In this document: piece after piece, positions 45,154-54,337 of the stretch | Numbering within the stretch: the first letter of the stretch is position 1 | How the letters are laid out: each line of letters starts with the position of its first letter | NCBI RefSeq assembly: GCF_014652235.1 | Contig: NZ_BMYK01000004.1 | Coordinates: 1 to 64,000 of the forward strand | Source of the DNA: Pseudorhodoferax aquiterrae | GTDB taxonomy: Bacteria; Pseudomonadota; Gammaproteobacteria; Burkholderiales; Burkholderiaceae_C | Length of the DNA stretch: 64,000 bases | Reading direction: 5' to 3' | Notes under the pieces: generated by a model | The model's database searches: none | What the model was told of the DNA's origin: nothing | Seen by the model: only the letters and a program-made list of their open reading frames with translations | Position numbers and translations under genes: made by a program

Positions 45154-46140
45154 ATGCGCAGCTTTTCCCGCCGCGGCCTGCTGGCCCTGTCGCTCGCCGC
45201 TCTGCCGTTCGCGCCCGTTCGCGCGCAGGACGCCTTTCCGATTCCCGGCAAACCGATCCGCATGATCGTGCCGTTCTCGGCCGGCTCCGGCTCGGACGTC
45301 ACGGTCCGCGTGCTCGCCAAGCTCATGACCGAGGAACTGGGCGGCCACCCCGTCGTGGTCGAGAACCGGCCCGGCGCGGGCACCTTCATCGGTGCGCAGG
45401 AGGTGGCGCGCGCACCGGGCGATGGCCACACGCTGCTCTACACCATCGTGGTCACGCACACGCAGAACCCGCACCTGTACGCCAAGCTGCCCTACGACCC
45501 GGTCAAGGACTACACGCCGCTCGTGCAGGTCATGAAGTCGGCCACCGTGCTGATCGCGCCGCCCAACGCGCCGTTCAACAACGTCAAGGAACTCGTGGCC
45601 TATGCCAAAGCCCATCCGGGCAAGCTCAGCTATGCCTCGTACGCGCAGGGGTCGACCTCGCACCTGAACGGCGAGCTGCTCAAGATGCGCACGGGCATCG
45701 ACATGGTCCACATCCCGTACAAGGGCACGGCCGACGCCTCGCGCGCGCTGATGGCCGGTGACGTGCAGCTGTACTTCGACGGCACGGCCTCGGCCGTGGA
45801 GGCCATCAAGGCCGGTCGCGCCAAGGGCCTGGGCGCGGCCACGCCCACGCGGGTCTCGGTGCTGGCCGATCTGCCGACCATCGCCGAGCAGGGCGTGCCT
45901 GGCCTGGACATCGTGGGCTGGCAGGGTGTGTTCGGCCCCGGCAACATGCCGCCGGCCGTGGCGAAGAAGGTGTCGGACCTGCTGTCGAAGATCGCGCGCG
46001 GCCCCGAAATCCTGAAGCTGGTCCAGCTGCAGGGCAACGAGCCCTCGGGTGCGCCGGCCGCCGAGTTCGCGGCCATCGTGCGGGCCGACTCCGAGCGCTG
46101 GGGCGAAGTCATCCGCGCCGCCAAGATTCGACTGGATTGA
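45154..46140 (+). CDS. Bug/TctC-family periplasmic solute receptor
   Basis: 328 residues. Signal with a twin-arginine pair (SFSRRGLLALSLAALPFAPVRAQ); cleavage after VRA. Mature start IPGKPIRMIVPFSAGSGSD, VVVENRPGAGTFIGAQEVARAPGDGHTLL, IPYKGTADASRALMAGDVQLYFDG. Binds an unknown acid. It is 14 bp before the amidohydrolase gene, so the two form one LacI-controlled operon. Pairing a Bug receptor with a D-aminoacylase-type hydrolase suggests an N-acyl or amide-containing substrate (inference). Confidence 0.92.
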   Translation: MRSFSRRGLLALSLAALPFAPVRAQDAFPIPGKPIRMIVPFSAGSGSDVTVRVLAKLMTEELGGHPVVVENRPGAGTFIGAQEVARAPGDGHTLLYTIVVTHTQNPHLYAKLPYDPVKDYTPLVQVMKSATVLIAPPNAPFNNVKELVAYAKAHPGKLSYASYAQGSTSHLNGELLKMRTGIDMVHIPYKGTADASRALMAGDVQLYFDGTASAVEAIKAGRAKGLGAATPTRVSVLADLPTIAEQGVPGLDIVGWQGVFGPGNMPPAVAKKVSDLLSKIARGPEILKLVQLQGNEPSGAPAAEFAAIVRADSERWGEVIRAAKIRLD

Positions 46141-46154
46141 GAAGGGAGACCACC

Positions 46155-47876
46155 ATGTTCGATACCGTCATCCGCGGCGGCACCATCGTCGACGGCAGCG
46201 GCGCGTCCCGCTTCACGGGCGACGTCGGCATCACCGGCGGCCGCATCGTCGAGGTCGGCGGCAAGCTCGGCGCCGGCCGGCGCGAAGTCGATGCCACGGG
46301 CGCCATCGTCACGCCCGGCTGGGTCGACGTGCACACGCACTACGACGGCCAGGTCACCTGGGACCCCTACCTGAGCCCCTCCACCGACCACGGCGTGACC
46401 AGCGTGGTCATGGGCAACTGCGGCGTGGGCTTCGCGCCCGTGCGGCCCGACAGGCGCGACTGGCTCATCAGCGTGATGGAGGGCGTGGAGGACATCCCCG
46501 GCACCGTGCTGGCCGAGGGCATCCAGTGGGAGTGGGAGAGCTTTCCCGAGTACCTCGATGCGCTGGCGCGCAAGCCGCGCGCGCTCGACGTGGGCGCCCA
46601 GATCCCGCATTCGGCGCTGCGCACCTACGTGATGGGCGAGCGCGGCATCACGCACGACGAGGCCACGCCCGAGGACATCGCGCAGATGGTGCGGCTGGTG
46701 CGCGAAGGCCTCTCGGCCGGCGCGCTGGGCTTCTCGACCACGCGCACGCTGATCCACAAGTACCAGCAGCGCAAGTACCCGCCCGGCACCTTCGCCTCGC
46801 CCGACGAGATCCTGGGCATCGCGCGGGCCATGGGAGAGGTCGGCCACGGCGTGTTCCAGATGACCTCCAACCACAGCCAGATGGAGACCGAGGTGCCCTG
46901 GCTGGCCGAGGTGGCGCGGCGCAACCGCCTGCCCGTGGCCTTCGCGCTGGTGCAGACCGACCAGACGCCGGACACCTGGAAGCGCCTGCTGGCCGCGCTG
47001 GACGATGCGCAGAAGGAAGACATCCCGCTCTACGGCGCCGTGGCCGGCCGGCCTGCGGGCATCCTGATGGCCTGGCTGGGTTCCACCCATCCCTTCATGG
47101 CGCATCCGCTGTGGCAACAGATGGCCGCGCTGCCCTGGGAGCAGAAGCTGGCGCGCCTGCGCGACCCGGCGGTGCGCGCCCAGCTGACCGACGCGGCGGC
47201 GATGCGCCAGGCCATGGAGCACGACTCGCGCCTGGCCTACCTCACGCAGAGCTTCCACAAGATGTACGCGCTGGGCGCCGAGCCCGACTACGAGCCGGCG
47301 CAGGAGACGAGCATCGCGGCCATCGCGCAGCGCGAAGGCCGCTCGCCGCTGGAGGTGGCCTACGACATGCTGATGGCGCAGGACGGCAAGGGCATCGTCT
47401 ACTTCCCGAGCTTCAACTACGCCTACAACGACCTCAGCCAGCTGCACACCCAGCTGCAGCACCCGCGCACCATGATGAGCCTGGCCGATGGCGGCGCGCA
47501 CTGCGGCTACATCTGCGACGTGAGCATGCCCACCTACATGCTCACGCACTGGGCGCGCGACCGTTCGCGCGGCCCCACGCTGCCGCTGGAACTCATGGTG
47601 CAGCGCCAGACCCGCGACACCGCCGCCATCTACGGCCTGCACGACCGCGGCCTGCTGCAGAGCGGCTACCTGGCCGATCTGAACATCATCGACTTCGACC
47701 GGCTGCGCATCCCGCCACCCTACGTGGCCTTCGACCTGCCGGCCGGCGGCCGCCGGCTGGTGCAGACGGCCGAGGGCTACCGCGCCACCTTCAAGGCCGG
47801 CGAGGCCATCATGGAGAACGGCGAGCGCACCGGCGCGCTGCCGGGCCGGTTGCTGCGCGGGCCGCAGAAGCGCTGA
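46155..47876 (+). CDS. Amidohydrolase of the N-acyl-D-amino-acid deacylase group
   Basis: 573 residues. N-terminal [23 protein letters not shown], metal motif [18 protein letters not shown], the [11 protein letters not shown] cysteine motif common in D-aminoacylases, and late [20 protein letters not shown]. No signal peptide, unlike the paralogue at 31304, so it acts in the cytoplasm. It should hydrolyse an N-acyl amino acid or cyclic amide; substrate unknown. A GGGAGA ribosome-binding site precedes the ATG. The gene is followed by a gntR gene that starts the next module. Confidence 0.87.
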   Translation: MFDTVIRGGTIVDGSGASRFTGDVGITGGRIVEVGGKLGAGRREVDATGAIVTPGWVDVHTHYDGQVTWDPYLSPSTDHGVTSVVMGNCGVGFAPVRPDRRDWLISVMEGVEDIPGTVLAEGIQWEWESFPEYLDALARKPRALDVGAQIPHSALRTYVMGERGITHDEATPEDIAQMVRLVREGLSAGALGFSTTRTLIHKYQQRKYPPGTFASPDEILGIARAMGEVGHGVFQMTSNHSQMETEVPWLAEVARRNRLPVAFALVQTDQTPDTWKRLLAALDDAQKEDIPLYGAVAGRPAGILMAWLGSTHPFMAHPLWQQMAALPWEQKLARLRDPAVRAQLTDAAAMRQAMEHDSRLAYLTQSFHKMYALGAEPDYEPAQETSIAAIAQREGRSPLEVAYDMLMAQDGKGIVYFPSFNYAYNDLSQLHTQLQHPRTMMSLADGGAHCGYICDVSMPTYMLTHWARDRSRGPTLPLELMVQRQTRDTAAIYGLHDRGLLQSGYLADLNIIDFDRLRIPPPYVAFDLPAGGRRLVQTAEGYRATFKAGEAIMENGERTGALPGRLLRGPQKR

Positions 47877-47965
47877 AAACGCGCCCTGGAAGGGCGAGGG
47901 GTGCGGAGTATATTCAGCCGCTGCCGGGGCGCACGCACCGGTGCTCTTGCCTGAACGCCCACCCC

Positions 47966-48682
47966 ATGACCGCCCCCACCCGCGAGCGCGCCCGCCGCCC
48001 CGCCGAAACCGAGGAAGCCGACCTCGACGCCGAAGCGCTGCCGCGCGGCCACACGCTGGCCGACCTGGCCTACCAGCGGCTGCACCACGAGCTCATGAGC
48101 GGCGCATTGCTGCCCGAGCAGGTGCTGACCGTGCGCGGCGTGGCCGAGCGCTACGGCGTCAGCCTCACGCCTGTGCGCGAGGCGGTGCAGCGCCTGGTGG
48201 CCGAGCGTGGCCTGGAGGTCGTGGGGGGCCGCGTGATCCGTGTGCCGCGGCTGGACGTGGAGACCTACCGCGAGATCCTCAAGATCCGCATGGAACTGGA
48301 GCCTCTGGCAGCGCGCGAGGCGGCCACGCGCATTGCCCACGAGGAGATCCGCCGGCTCGAGCAGGTAGTGGTCCAGCATGTGGCAGCCATCCGCGCGGGT
48401 GACGCGCGCCGCACGCTGGCTGAGAACACGGACTTTCACCTTTCAATATATCGAGCATCCCAGCAGACCATCCTGGTCGGCTTCATCGAGGTGCTGTGGC
48501 GCCGCGTGGGTCCCACGCTGAACCTGCTGTTCCCGCGCTATTGCGGCAGCCTTACAGGGCACGAGAACCACTTGGCCGCCATGGAGGCGCTGCACCGCCG
48601 GGATGCAGAAGCCCTGGCCAAGGCGGTGCGCGACGATCTGGTGCACGGGTCGAGCTTCCTCGTGCGCCTGCTGGATCCATGA
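47966..48682 (+). CDS. GntR-family regulator (FCD type)
   Basis: 238 residues. A disordered acidic/basic lead of about 28 residues, winged helix LADLAYQRLHHELMSGALLPEQVLTVRGVAERYGVSLTPVREAVQRLVAERGLEVV read in pieces, and an all-helical FCD effector domain (EILKIRMELEPLAAREAATRI, NTDFHLSIYRAS, GHENHLAAMEAL) that usually binds carboxylates through a metal. It precedes the TauABC-type transporter and decarboxylase on the same strand. The upstream region holds TATATTC at 47909-47915, repeated before the transporter. Confidence 0.9.
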   Translation: MTAPTRERARRPAETEEADLDAEALPRGHTLADLAYQRLHHELMSGALLPEQVLTVRGVAERYGVSLTPVREAVQRLVAERGLEVVGGRVIRVPRLDVETYREILKIRMELEPLAAREAATRIAHEEIRRLEQVVVQHVAAIRAGDARRTLAENTDFHLSIYRASQQTILVGFIEVLWRRVGPTLNLLFPRYCGSLTGHENHLAAMEALHRRDAEALAKAVRDDLVHGSSFLVRLLDP

Positions 48683-48701
48683 TTCTGCAGCCTCTGGCTG
48701 T

Positions 48702-48730
48702 TTGACAATATATTCTGCTTGACCTACTGT
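48702..48730 (+). promoter_or_regulatory. Sigma70-type promoter of the TauABC-like operon
   Basis: A perfect -35 TTGACA (48702-48707), a 17-bp spacer, and a weak -10 TACTGT (48725-48730). The spacer contains ATATATTC, sharing TATATTC with the region upstream of the gntR gene, so GntR binding here is plausible. Confidence 0.5.
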
Positions 48731-48796
48731 CCGGCCTGCGCAGCCGGAACGGTTCCGGCTGCGTGCTCCGCCCACGCCATCCAAAGAGGTCGCCGC

Positions 48797-49828
48797 ATGC
48801 AGTTCCTGTTGTCCCGCCGCGAGTTCCAGCGCGCCGCTGCCCAGATGTTCATCGCCTCGTCCGCCGGCCTGGTGGGCACGGCGGCCCGGGCCCAGGCCCG
48901 CCAGGTGCGGCTGGGCACCTTCGGCTCCATCGACGCGCAGAACTACATCCGTGCCAAGGACGCCATCGCCGGCACCTTCGGGCCGGGCGTCACGGGCAGC
49001 TTCGTGACCGTGCGCGCGGGCTCCGAGGTGATCTCGGCCATGGCCGGCGGCAGCCTGGACATCTGCAACATCGGCTCAAGCCCCATGGTGGTGGGCTACG
49101 CCAACGGACTCAAGGCCTCCATGGTCTACGTCTACAAGAGCATCGTCGACAGCGAATGCATGGTGGTGCAGGGCAATTCCGGCATCAACACGCTGGCGGA
49201 ACTGCGCGGCAAGAAGATCGGCCTGCCCTTCAACACCTCGGTGCACTTCGCGGCCATCGCGGCGCTCAAGACCGCCGGGCTCGGCATCGCCGACGTCCGG
49301 CTCATCAACATGCGGGCCGACCAGATCGCCTCGGCCTGGCAGCGCCGCGAGATCGACGCGGCCTACATCTGGGTACCCGTCGTGCCGCGCCTCACGGACG
49401 ACGGCGGCCGCATCATCTTCAAGACAGGCGACCTGGCCGACAAGAGCGGCCTGGTGATCTTCGACGGCCTGCTGGTGCGCGACGAGTTCAAGCAGCAGTC
49501 GCCGGACCTGGTGCTGGCCTTCCTCAAGGACTTCGAGAAGATCGCCCAGGCCTTCAAGCAGGACCCCAAGGACGTGGTCGCCACCATGACCAAGTTCCTG
49601 GGCGTGGACGAGCCGGCCGTCATGCGTTCGCTCAACACCTTCTACCCGGTGCCCGCGCGCGAGCAGGTCACGTCCAAATGGATGGGGCGGCCCGGTGAGA
49701 AGGGCACAGGCGTGGAGAAGACGCTGCAGACCCAGGCGCAGTTCCTGCAGGAGTCGGGCCAGATCGCCGCCATGCCCAAGGACTGGGCCGGGCTGGTGGA
49801 CGCGAGCTTCGTCGCGAAGATGGCATGA
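48797..49828 (+). CDS. TauA/SsuA-type ABC transporter periplasmic receptor
   Basis: 343 residues. Signal peptide with an RR pair (LLSRREFQRAAAQMFIASSAGLVGTAARAQ). Mature NMT1/TauA-type fold: RLGTFGSIDAQNYIRAKDA, TVRAGSEVISAMAGGSLDICNIGSSP, GNSGINTLAELRGKKIGLPFNTSVHF, QRREIDAAYIWVPV. Taurine and sulfonate receptors have this layout, but so do receptors for nitrate, pyrimidines and amino acids. Its stop overlaps the ATPase start (ATGA). Its operon ends with a PLP decarboxylase, so an amino-acid-like ligand is reasonable. Confidence 0.88.
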   Translation: MQFLLSRREFQRAAAQMFIASSAGLVGTAARAQARQVRLGTFGSIDAQNYIRAKDAIAGTFGPGVTGSFVTVRAGSEVISAMAGGSLDICNIGSSPMVVGYANGLKASMVYVYKSIVDSECMVVQGNSGINTLAELRGKKIGLPFNTSVHFAAIAALKTAGLGIADVRLINMRADQIASAWQRREIDAAYIWVPVVPRLTDDGGRIIFKTGDLADKSGLVIFDGLLVRDEFKQQSPDLVLAFLKDFEKIAQAFKQDPKDVVATMTKFLGVDEPAVMRSLNTFYPVPAREQVTSKWMGRPGEKGTGVEKTLQTQAQFLQESGQIAAMPKDWAGLVDASFVAKMA

Positions 49829-50628
49829 GCGCGGCGGCTGCCCCCAAGGCGCGCTTCGACCAGGTGTCCAAGCGCTTCGGCGAGGGCGAGCGCGCGGTGC
49901 AGGCGCTCGAACCCATCACGCTGGACATCGCGGCCAACGCCTTCGTGTGCCTGGTCGGCCCCTCGGGCTGCGGCAAGAGCACGCTGCTGAACCTGCTCGC
50001 GGGCTTCGACACGCCGACCACGGGCCAGGTGCTCATGGACGGACTGCCCGTGCGCGGCCCCGATGCCCGGCGCGGCGTGGTGTTCCAGCAGGGCGCCCTG
50101 TTCACCTGGATGACCGTACTCGACAACGTGGCCTTCGGTCCGCTGGCCACCGGAACACCGCGCGCCGAGGCTGAGCGCATCGCCATGGGCTTCCTGGAGA
50201 TGGTGGGGCTGGCGGCGTTCGCGCGGCGCTACCCCTACGAGCTGTCGGGCGGCATGCAGCAGCGCGTGGGCATCGCCCGGGCGCTGGCCAACGATCCGGA
50301 GATCCTGCTCATGGACGAGCCCTTCGCCGCGCTGGACGCGCAGACGCGGGAACTGCTGCAGGAGGAAATCAAGCGCATCTGGCTGCACACGCGCAAGACC
50401 GTGCTGTGGATCACCCACAGCATCGAGGAGGCGCTGTTCCTGGCCACCGACATCGTCGTCATGTCGGCGCGGCCGGGCCGCATCAAGGCGCGCTTCGCGC
50501 CCACTTTCGCGCAGAGCACCGCACCGGGCCTGGCGACCAGCGCGGAGTTCGTGCGCATGAAGGCCGAGATCGTCGGCCTGCTGCACGATGAGGCGCGCAC
50601 GGCGCAGCGGCAGGAGGAGGCGCGGTGA
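49825..50628 (+). CDS. TauB/SsuB-type ABC transporter ATPase
   Basis: 267 residues. Walker A GPSGCGKSTLLNLLAGFD at ~45-62, Q-loop VFQQGALFTWMTVLDNV, signature LSGGMQQRVGIARALA, Walker B ILLMDEPFAALDAQTR, switch histidine WITHSIEEALFLATDIVV. It powers import with the permease downstream. Its stop overlaps the GTG of the permease by 4 bp. Confidence 0.95.
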   Translation: MSAAAAPKARFDQVSKRFGEGERAVQALEPITLDIAANAFVCLVGPSGCGKSTLLNLLAGFDTPTTGQVLMDGLPVRGPDARRGVVFQQGALFTWMTVLDNVAFGPLATGTPRAEAERIAMGFLEMVGLAAFARRYPYELSGGMQQRVGIARALANDPEILLMDEPFAALDAQTRELLQEEIKRIWLHTRKTVLWITHSIEEALFLATDIVVMSARPGRIKARFAPTFAQSTAPGLATSAEFVRMKAEIVGLLHDEARTAQRQEEAR

Positions 50629-51425
50629 GCGGCCGTCTTTCCGCCAGGAACCGCGGACGCCTGCTGAACACGGCGTCGTTCGCCGCGCTGCTGCTGGTGT
50701 GGGTGGTGTTGACCATCGACCTGGGCGGCGGGCCGCTGGTGGCACCGCTGTTCCTGCCCTCGCCGCAGTCGGTGGCCACCACCTTCGTCACGCTGCTGCG
50801 AAACGGCTACCAGGGCGAGAGCCTGTTCCACCACCTGGGCATCAGCCTGATGCGTTTCGGCCTGGGCTTTTCCATCGCCGCACTGCTGGCCATCCCGCTG
50901 GGCCTGTGGATGGGCATGAACGAGACGGTGAAGGGCCTGTGCGACCCGCCCATCGAGATCACGCGGCCCATGCCCAAGCTGGCGCTGCTGCCACTGCTCA
51001 TCATCTGGTTCGGCATCGGCGAGGTGTCCAAGGTCGTGATCATCGTGCTGGCGCTGTTCCCGGTGCTGTCCATCAGCGCCATGCAGGCCGTGCGGGGCGT
51101 GGGCCTGCGCAAGGTGCAGGCGGCGTTGGCGCTGGGGGCTTCGCGCGGCATGGTGTTCCGCCGCGTGATCTTCCCAGCCAGCCTGCCGGGCATCTTCACC
51201 GGGCTGCGCGTGAGCATCGGCCTGGGCGTGACCATGCTGGTGGGCGCCGAGATGATCGCCACCAGCGACGGCATCGCCTGGATGGCGCTGTCGGCGGCGG
51301 ATTTCCTGCTGACCAACGTGGTGCTCGTGGGCGCGCTGATCATGGCCGTGCTGGGCTACGGGCTGGACCTGCTCGCGCGGGCCATCGAGAACAAGGTCGT
51401 CCACTGGGGCGGCCGGGAAGGATGA
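50625..51425 (+). CDS. TauC/SsuC-type ABC transporter permease
   Basis: 266 residues from GTG at 50625. About six membrane segments and the EAA loop LALGASRGMVFRRVIFPASLPGIFTGLRVSIGLG read in part. GLGFSIAALLAIPLGLWMGMN and RPMPKLALLPLLIIWFGIGEVSK are typical of TauC-like permeases. Its last bases overlap the start of the decarboxylase gene (ATGA at 51422-51425), so transporter and enzyme are made together. Confidence 0.93.
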   Translation: MSGRLSARNRGRLLNTASFAALLLVWVVLTIDLGGGPLVAPLFLPSPQSVATTFVTLLRNGYQGESLFHHLGISLMRFGLGFSIAALLAIPLGLWMGMNETVKGLCDPPIEITRPMPKLALLPLLIIWFGIGEVSKVVIIVLALFPVLSISAMQAVRGVGLRKVQAALALGASRGMVFRRVIFPASLPGIFTGLRVSIGLGVTMLVGAEMIATSDGIAWMALSAADFLLTNVVLVGALIMAVLGYGLDLLARAIENKVVHWGGREG

Positions 51426-52675
51426 ACCCCATGTCCGACATTGAACTGCCCCAGCAGGGCATCGCCTGGGACCAGCTCGAACAGGAGCTGCTGGACGCCG
51501 GCCGCGGCGACGTGGACTGGCGCGGCGGCCGCGTGCCCATGTTCATCCACTACGCCGGGGAGGACGCGCTGCAGGTGGCCAAGAAGGCCTATGCGATGTA
51601 CTTCTCCGAGAACGGGCTGGGGCCGCGCGCGTTCGGCAGCCTGGCGCGCTTCGAGCGTGAGGTCGTGGCCATGGGCTTGTCGCTCCTGCACGGCGGTCCC
51701 GGCGCGCGCGGCGCCATGACCACGGGCGGCACCGAGAGCATCTTCCTGGCCGTCAAGTGCGCGCGCGACCGCGCGCGCGCCCAGGGCCGCACGGGACCCT
51801 TGTCCATCGTGCTGCCGCTCAGCGCCCACCCGGCCTTCGACAAGGCCGCGCACTTCATGGAGCTGCAGGTGGCGCGTGTGCCGCTGGGCCAGGGCTTCCT
51901 GGCCGACCCGGCCGCGATGGAGGCGGCCGTCACGCCGCAGACCATCCTCTTGGTCGGCTCCGCGCCAGCCTTCCCGCATGGCGTGGTCGATCCCATTGCC
52001 GAACTGGCGGCCGTGGCGCAGCGCCGCGGCCTGTGGATGCACGTGGACGCCTGCGTGGGCGGCTACTTCATTCCTTTCGCACGCCAGCTCGGCGCGCGCG
52101 TGCCCGACTTCGACTTCGCCGTGCCCGGCGTGACCAGCATCTCGGCCGACCTGCACAAGTACGGCTACACCGCCAAGGGCGCGTCCACGCTGTTCTTCGC
52201 GCACGAGGAGGACTTCGCGCGCATGGGCTGGCATTTCGACGGCTGGCCGCGCGGGCAGTACTTCACGCACTCGCTGGTGGGTACGCGGGCCGGTGGTGCC
52301 ATCGCGGCAGCCTGGGCCGTGCTGCGTTTCCTGGGCCGGGACGGCTACCTGCGCATCACGCAGCGCGTGCTCGCCACGCGTGCGCGGCTGCAACAGGGCG
52401 CCGCTGCGCTGGGACTGCCCACGCTGGGCGATCCGCAGCTGTCCATCCTGGCCTACGGCTCGCCCGAGCGCGACATGGCTGCGGTGGGCCAGGGCATGAC
52501 GGACCGCGGCTGGACCATGGGCTATGTGCGCGCGCCCGACGGCCTGCACCACATGCTCAACCTCACGCATGAGCCCGTGGCCGAGCTGTACCTGGCGCAC
52601 CTGGCCGAGGTGCTTCGCGACCCCGCGACGCGGCGCACGGGCCCCGGCGGCCAGGGCGTGCAGGCGCATTACTGA
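51422..52675 (+). CDS. Group II PLP-dependent decarboxylase / sphingosine-1-phosphate-lyase-like enzyme
   Basis: 417 residues. Motifs: MTTGGTESIFLAVKCARD (PLP phosphate), APAFPHGVVDPI, MHVDACVGGYFIPFARQ with the PLP-binding Asp, and SISADLHKYGYTAKGAS with the Schiff-base lysine. The LHKYGY context and overall layout are closer to sphingosine-1-phosphate lyases than to glutamate decarboxylases. It could decarboxylate an amino acid or cleave a C-C bond of an amino alcohol. Four-base overlap with a TauC-type permease implies it processes the imported compound, such as an amino sulfonate or amino phosphate; this is inference. Confidence 0.87.
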   Translation: MNPMSDIELPQQGIAWDQLEQELLDAGRGDVDWRGGRVPMFIHYAGEDALQVAKKAYAMYFSENGLGPRAFGSLARFEREVVAMGLSLLHGGPGARGAMTTGGTESIFLAVKCARDRARAQGRTGPLSIVLPLSAHPAFDKAAHFMELQVARVPLGQGFLADPAAMEAAVTPQTILLVGSAPAFPHGVVDPIAELAAVAQRRGLWMHVDACVGGYFIPFARQLGARVPDFDFAVPGVTSISADLHKYGYTAKGASTLFFAHEEDFARMGWHFDGWPRGQYFTHSLVGTRAGGAIAAAWAVLRFLGRDGYLRITQRVLATRARLQQGAAALGLPTLGDPQLSILAYGSPERDMAAVGQGMTDRGWTMGYVRAPDGLHHMLNLTHEPVAELYLAHLAEVLRDPATRRTGPGGQGVQAHY

Positions 52676-52681
52676 GCGTGA

Positions 52682-52709
52682 GCGCGCCGGGCCGGCCGGC
52701 CCGGCGCGC
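52682..52709. terminator. Perfect 28-bp GC palindrome between convergent genes
   Basis: Twelve-base perfect arms around a GGCC centre, entirely G and C, 6 bp after the decarboxylase stop and 12 bp from the convergent cytochrome gene's stop. Most likely a bidirectional transcription end or mRNA-stabilising hairpin. No T-run is present. Confidence 0.55.
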
Positions 52710-52721
52710 CCCGGTGCGGCA

Positions 52722-53033
52722 TCAGGGCAGTTGCAGGATCCAGCGCGCAAGCGTGAGCGCCTCGGCGTCGGAGACCTGCGTCTGCGGCGGCATCGGCGTG
52801 CTGCCCCAGACACCGCCGCTGCCTTCGCGGATCTTCTGCGCGAGCTTGGCGTCGGCGCCCTTGTCGTCCGCGTACTTGGCCGCGACGCTCTTGAACGCCG
52901 GCCCCAGATGGTTCTTGTCGATCCTGTGGCAGGCGAAGCAGTTCTTGGTCTTGTACATCTCGTCGTTGGCCTGGGCCGCCGGGCCGACCGACCACAGTGC
53001 GCCCGCGACGAAGAGCAGGAGGGCCGGTTTCAT
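52722..53033 (-). CDS. Periplasmic class I cytochrome c
   Basis: 103 residues. Sec signal peptide (1-~22, cleavage after AQA), one haem site NCFACHR (CxxCH) at about 32-36, and an axial methionine candidate in GSTPMPPQTQVSDAEALTLARWIL. The pattern matches cytochrome c551/c552. It is 26 bp downstream of the PQQ sugar dehydrogenase gene on the same strand, so it is the probable electron acceptor of that enzyme. Confidence 0.92.
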   Translation of the reverse strand: MKPALLLFVAGALWSVGPAAQANDEMYKTKNCFACHRIDKNHLGPAFKSVAAKYADDKGADAKLAQKIREGSGGVWGSTPMPPQTQVSDAEALTLARWILQLP

Positions 53034-53059
53034 GGCACCAGGTGTGCTGCGGCCCGGCA

Positions 53060-54337
53060 TCAGCCCGGCGTGAGGCGCGCGATCGCGCCCTCGTCCGTGG
53101 CCACGTAGAGGTTGCCATCCGGTCCCTGCACCAGCGAACGGAAGCGCCCGGCCGGCATGGGCAGCGTGACCGTGGTGCGGGTGGCCGACAGGCCGTCGGC
53201 CGCGATGGCCAGCACGTCCAGCCGGTTGCCGACCGGTGTGCCGTGGATGCCGATGCCGGTCAGGCTGACGATCATGCGCCCGTCCCAGCTCTTCCATTGC
53301 GGGCCGGATAGGAAGGTGCCCGAGGACATGCCCTGCGACAGGCCGTCGTTGTTCCAGGCCGGCTTCATCGCGTTCGGGTAGGTCTTGGTGTCCGTCATCG
53401 GCATGAAGGCGGCCCGCACCTTGGGATCGACGGCGCCCATCTGGTTGGGGCTGTAGCCGCAGTAGTTGTCGGGGCAGGCGCCGCGCCCGGCCATGTTGGG
53501 CCGCGGGTCCCAGCCGGCATTGCCGCCCGGCACCAGGGCCGTCACCTCGTCGCTGTGCCAGGGACCGTTCTCGGCCGTGTAGGGCTGGTTGGTGCCTGGT
53601 CGGAAGGCGATGCCCTGCGGGTTGCGGTGCCCGTAGGTGTAGATCCGCGCATCGAAGCCGGCCGGTGCGCCGTTGCCGGGCGCGGCCTTGCCGTCGCGGT
53701 CGATGCGCAGCACCTTGCCGCCGATGCGGGTGGGGCTCTGCGGCACCTCGCCGTTGTGCGTGTCGCCGCTGGTCACGTACAGGTAGCCGTCGCCGGGGCT
53801 GAAGCGGATGCGTCCGCCGTTGTGCGCGCCGGGGCCGCCGAAGGGGTGGTCGCTCGCGCGCGGCTTGTAGGGGATGTCGGTGACGATGTCCACGCGCTCG
53901 GAGACGGCGGTCGCGCCGCTGTTGACCTTGAACCGCATCACGCGGTTGGTGCCAGGCGCCGTCATGCTCGAGGTCGACATGACGTAGAGGTAGCGGTTGC
54001 TCGCGAAGTTCGGGTCGACGGCCACGCCCATCATGCCGGCCTGGCCTTCGCAGAACAGGTCGTTCGCGCTGGCCGGATAGCCCTTGGCGTCCTTCATGCC
54101 CAGCAGCTTGACGACGTTGCCGTTGGCCTGGCGCACCGACAGGCCGTGGCATTTCTCGGTGAAGAACATGGTGCCGTCCGGCAGGAAGGCCATGTCCCAG
54201 GGGCTCTCGAGTTTGTTCAGGATGGGCGTGTACGAGAGCGTGGGTGGGGCGGCCTGCGGCGCCGCCGTGTTCACCGTGGAAGGCGTGCTGCAGGCTGCGA
54301 GCACACCGGTCAGCACCCCCAAGATCAGTCGATTCAT
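53060..54337 (-). CDS. PQQ-dependent aldose sugar dehydrogenase, lipoprotein
   Basis: 425 residues. Lipoprotein signal ending GVLAACS, so it is tethered in the envelope. Beta-propeller (GSDH/Asd, YliI-like) motifs: LESPWDMAFLPDGTMFFTEK, MMGVAVDPNFASNRYLYV, PGAHNGGRIRFSPGDGYLYVTSGD, YGHRNPQGIAFRPG, NGPWHSDEVTAL and a final GPDGNLYVATDEGAIARL. It oxidises aldoses in the periplasm with PQQ and passes electrons to cytochrome c. No PQQ synthesis genes are in the window. Confidence 0.9.
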   Translation of the reverse strand: MNRLILGVLTGVLAACSTPSTVNTAAPQAAPPTLSYTPILNKLESPWDMAFLPDGTMFFTEKCHGLSVRQANGNVVKLLGMKDAKGYPASANDLFCEGQAGMMGVAVDPNFASNRYLYVMSTSSMTAPGTNRVMRFKVNSGATAVSERVDIVTDIPYKPRASDHPFGGPGAHNGGRIRFSPGDGYLYVTSGDTHNGEVPQSPTRIGGKVLRIDRDGKAAPGNGAPAGFDARIYTYGHRNPQGIAFRPGTNQPYTAENGPWHSDEVTALVPGGNAGWDPRPNMAGRGACPDNYCGYSPNQMGAVDPKVRAAFMPMTDTKTYPNAMKPAWNNDGLSQGMSSGTFLSGPQWKSWDGRMIVSLTGIGIHGTPVGNRLDVLAIAADGLSATRTTVTLPMPAGRFRSLVQGPDGNLYVATDEGAIARLTPG

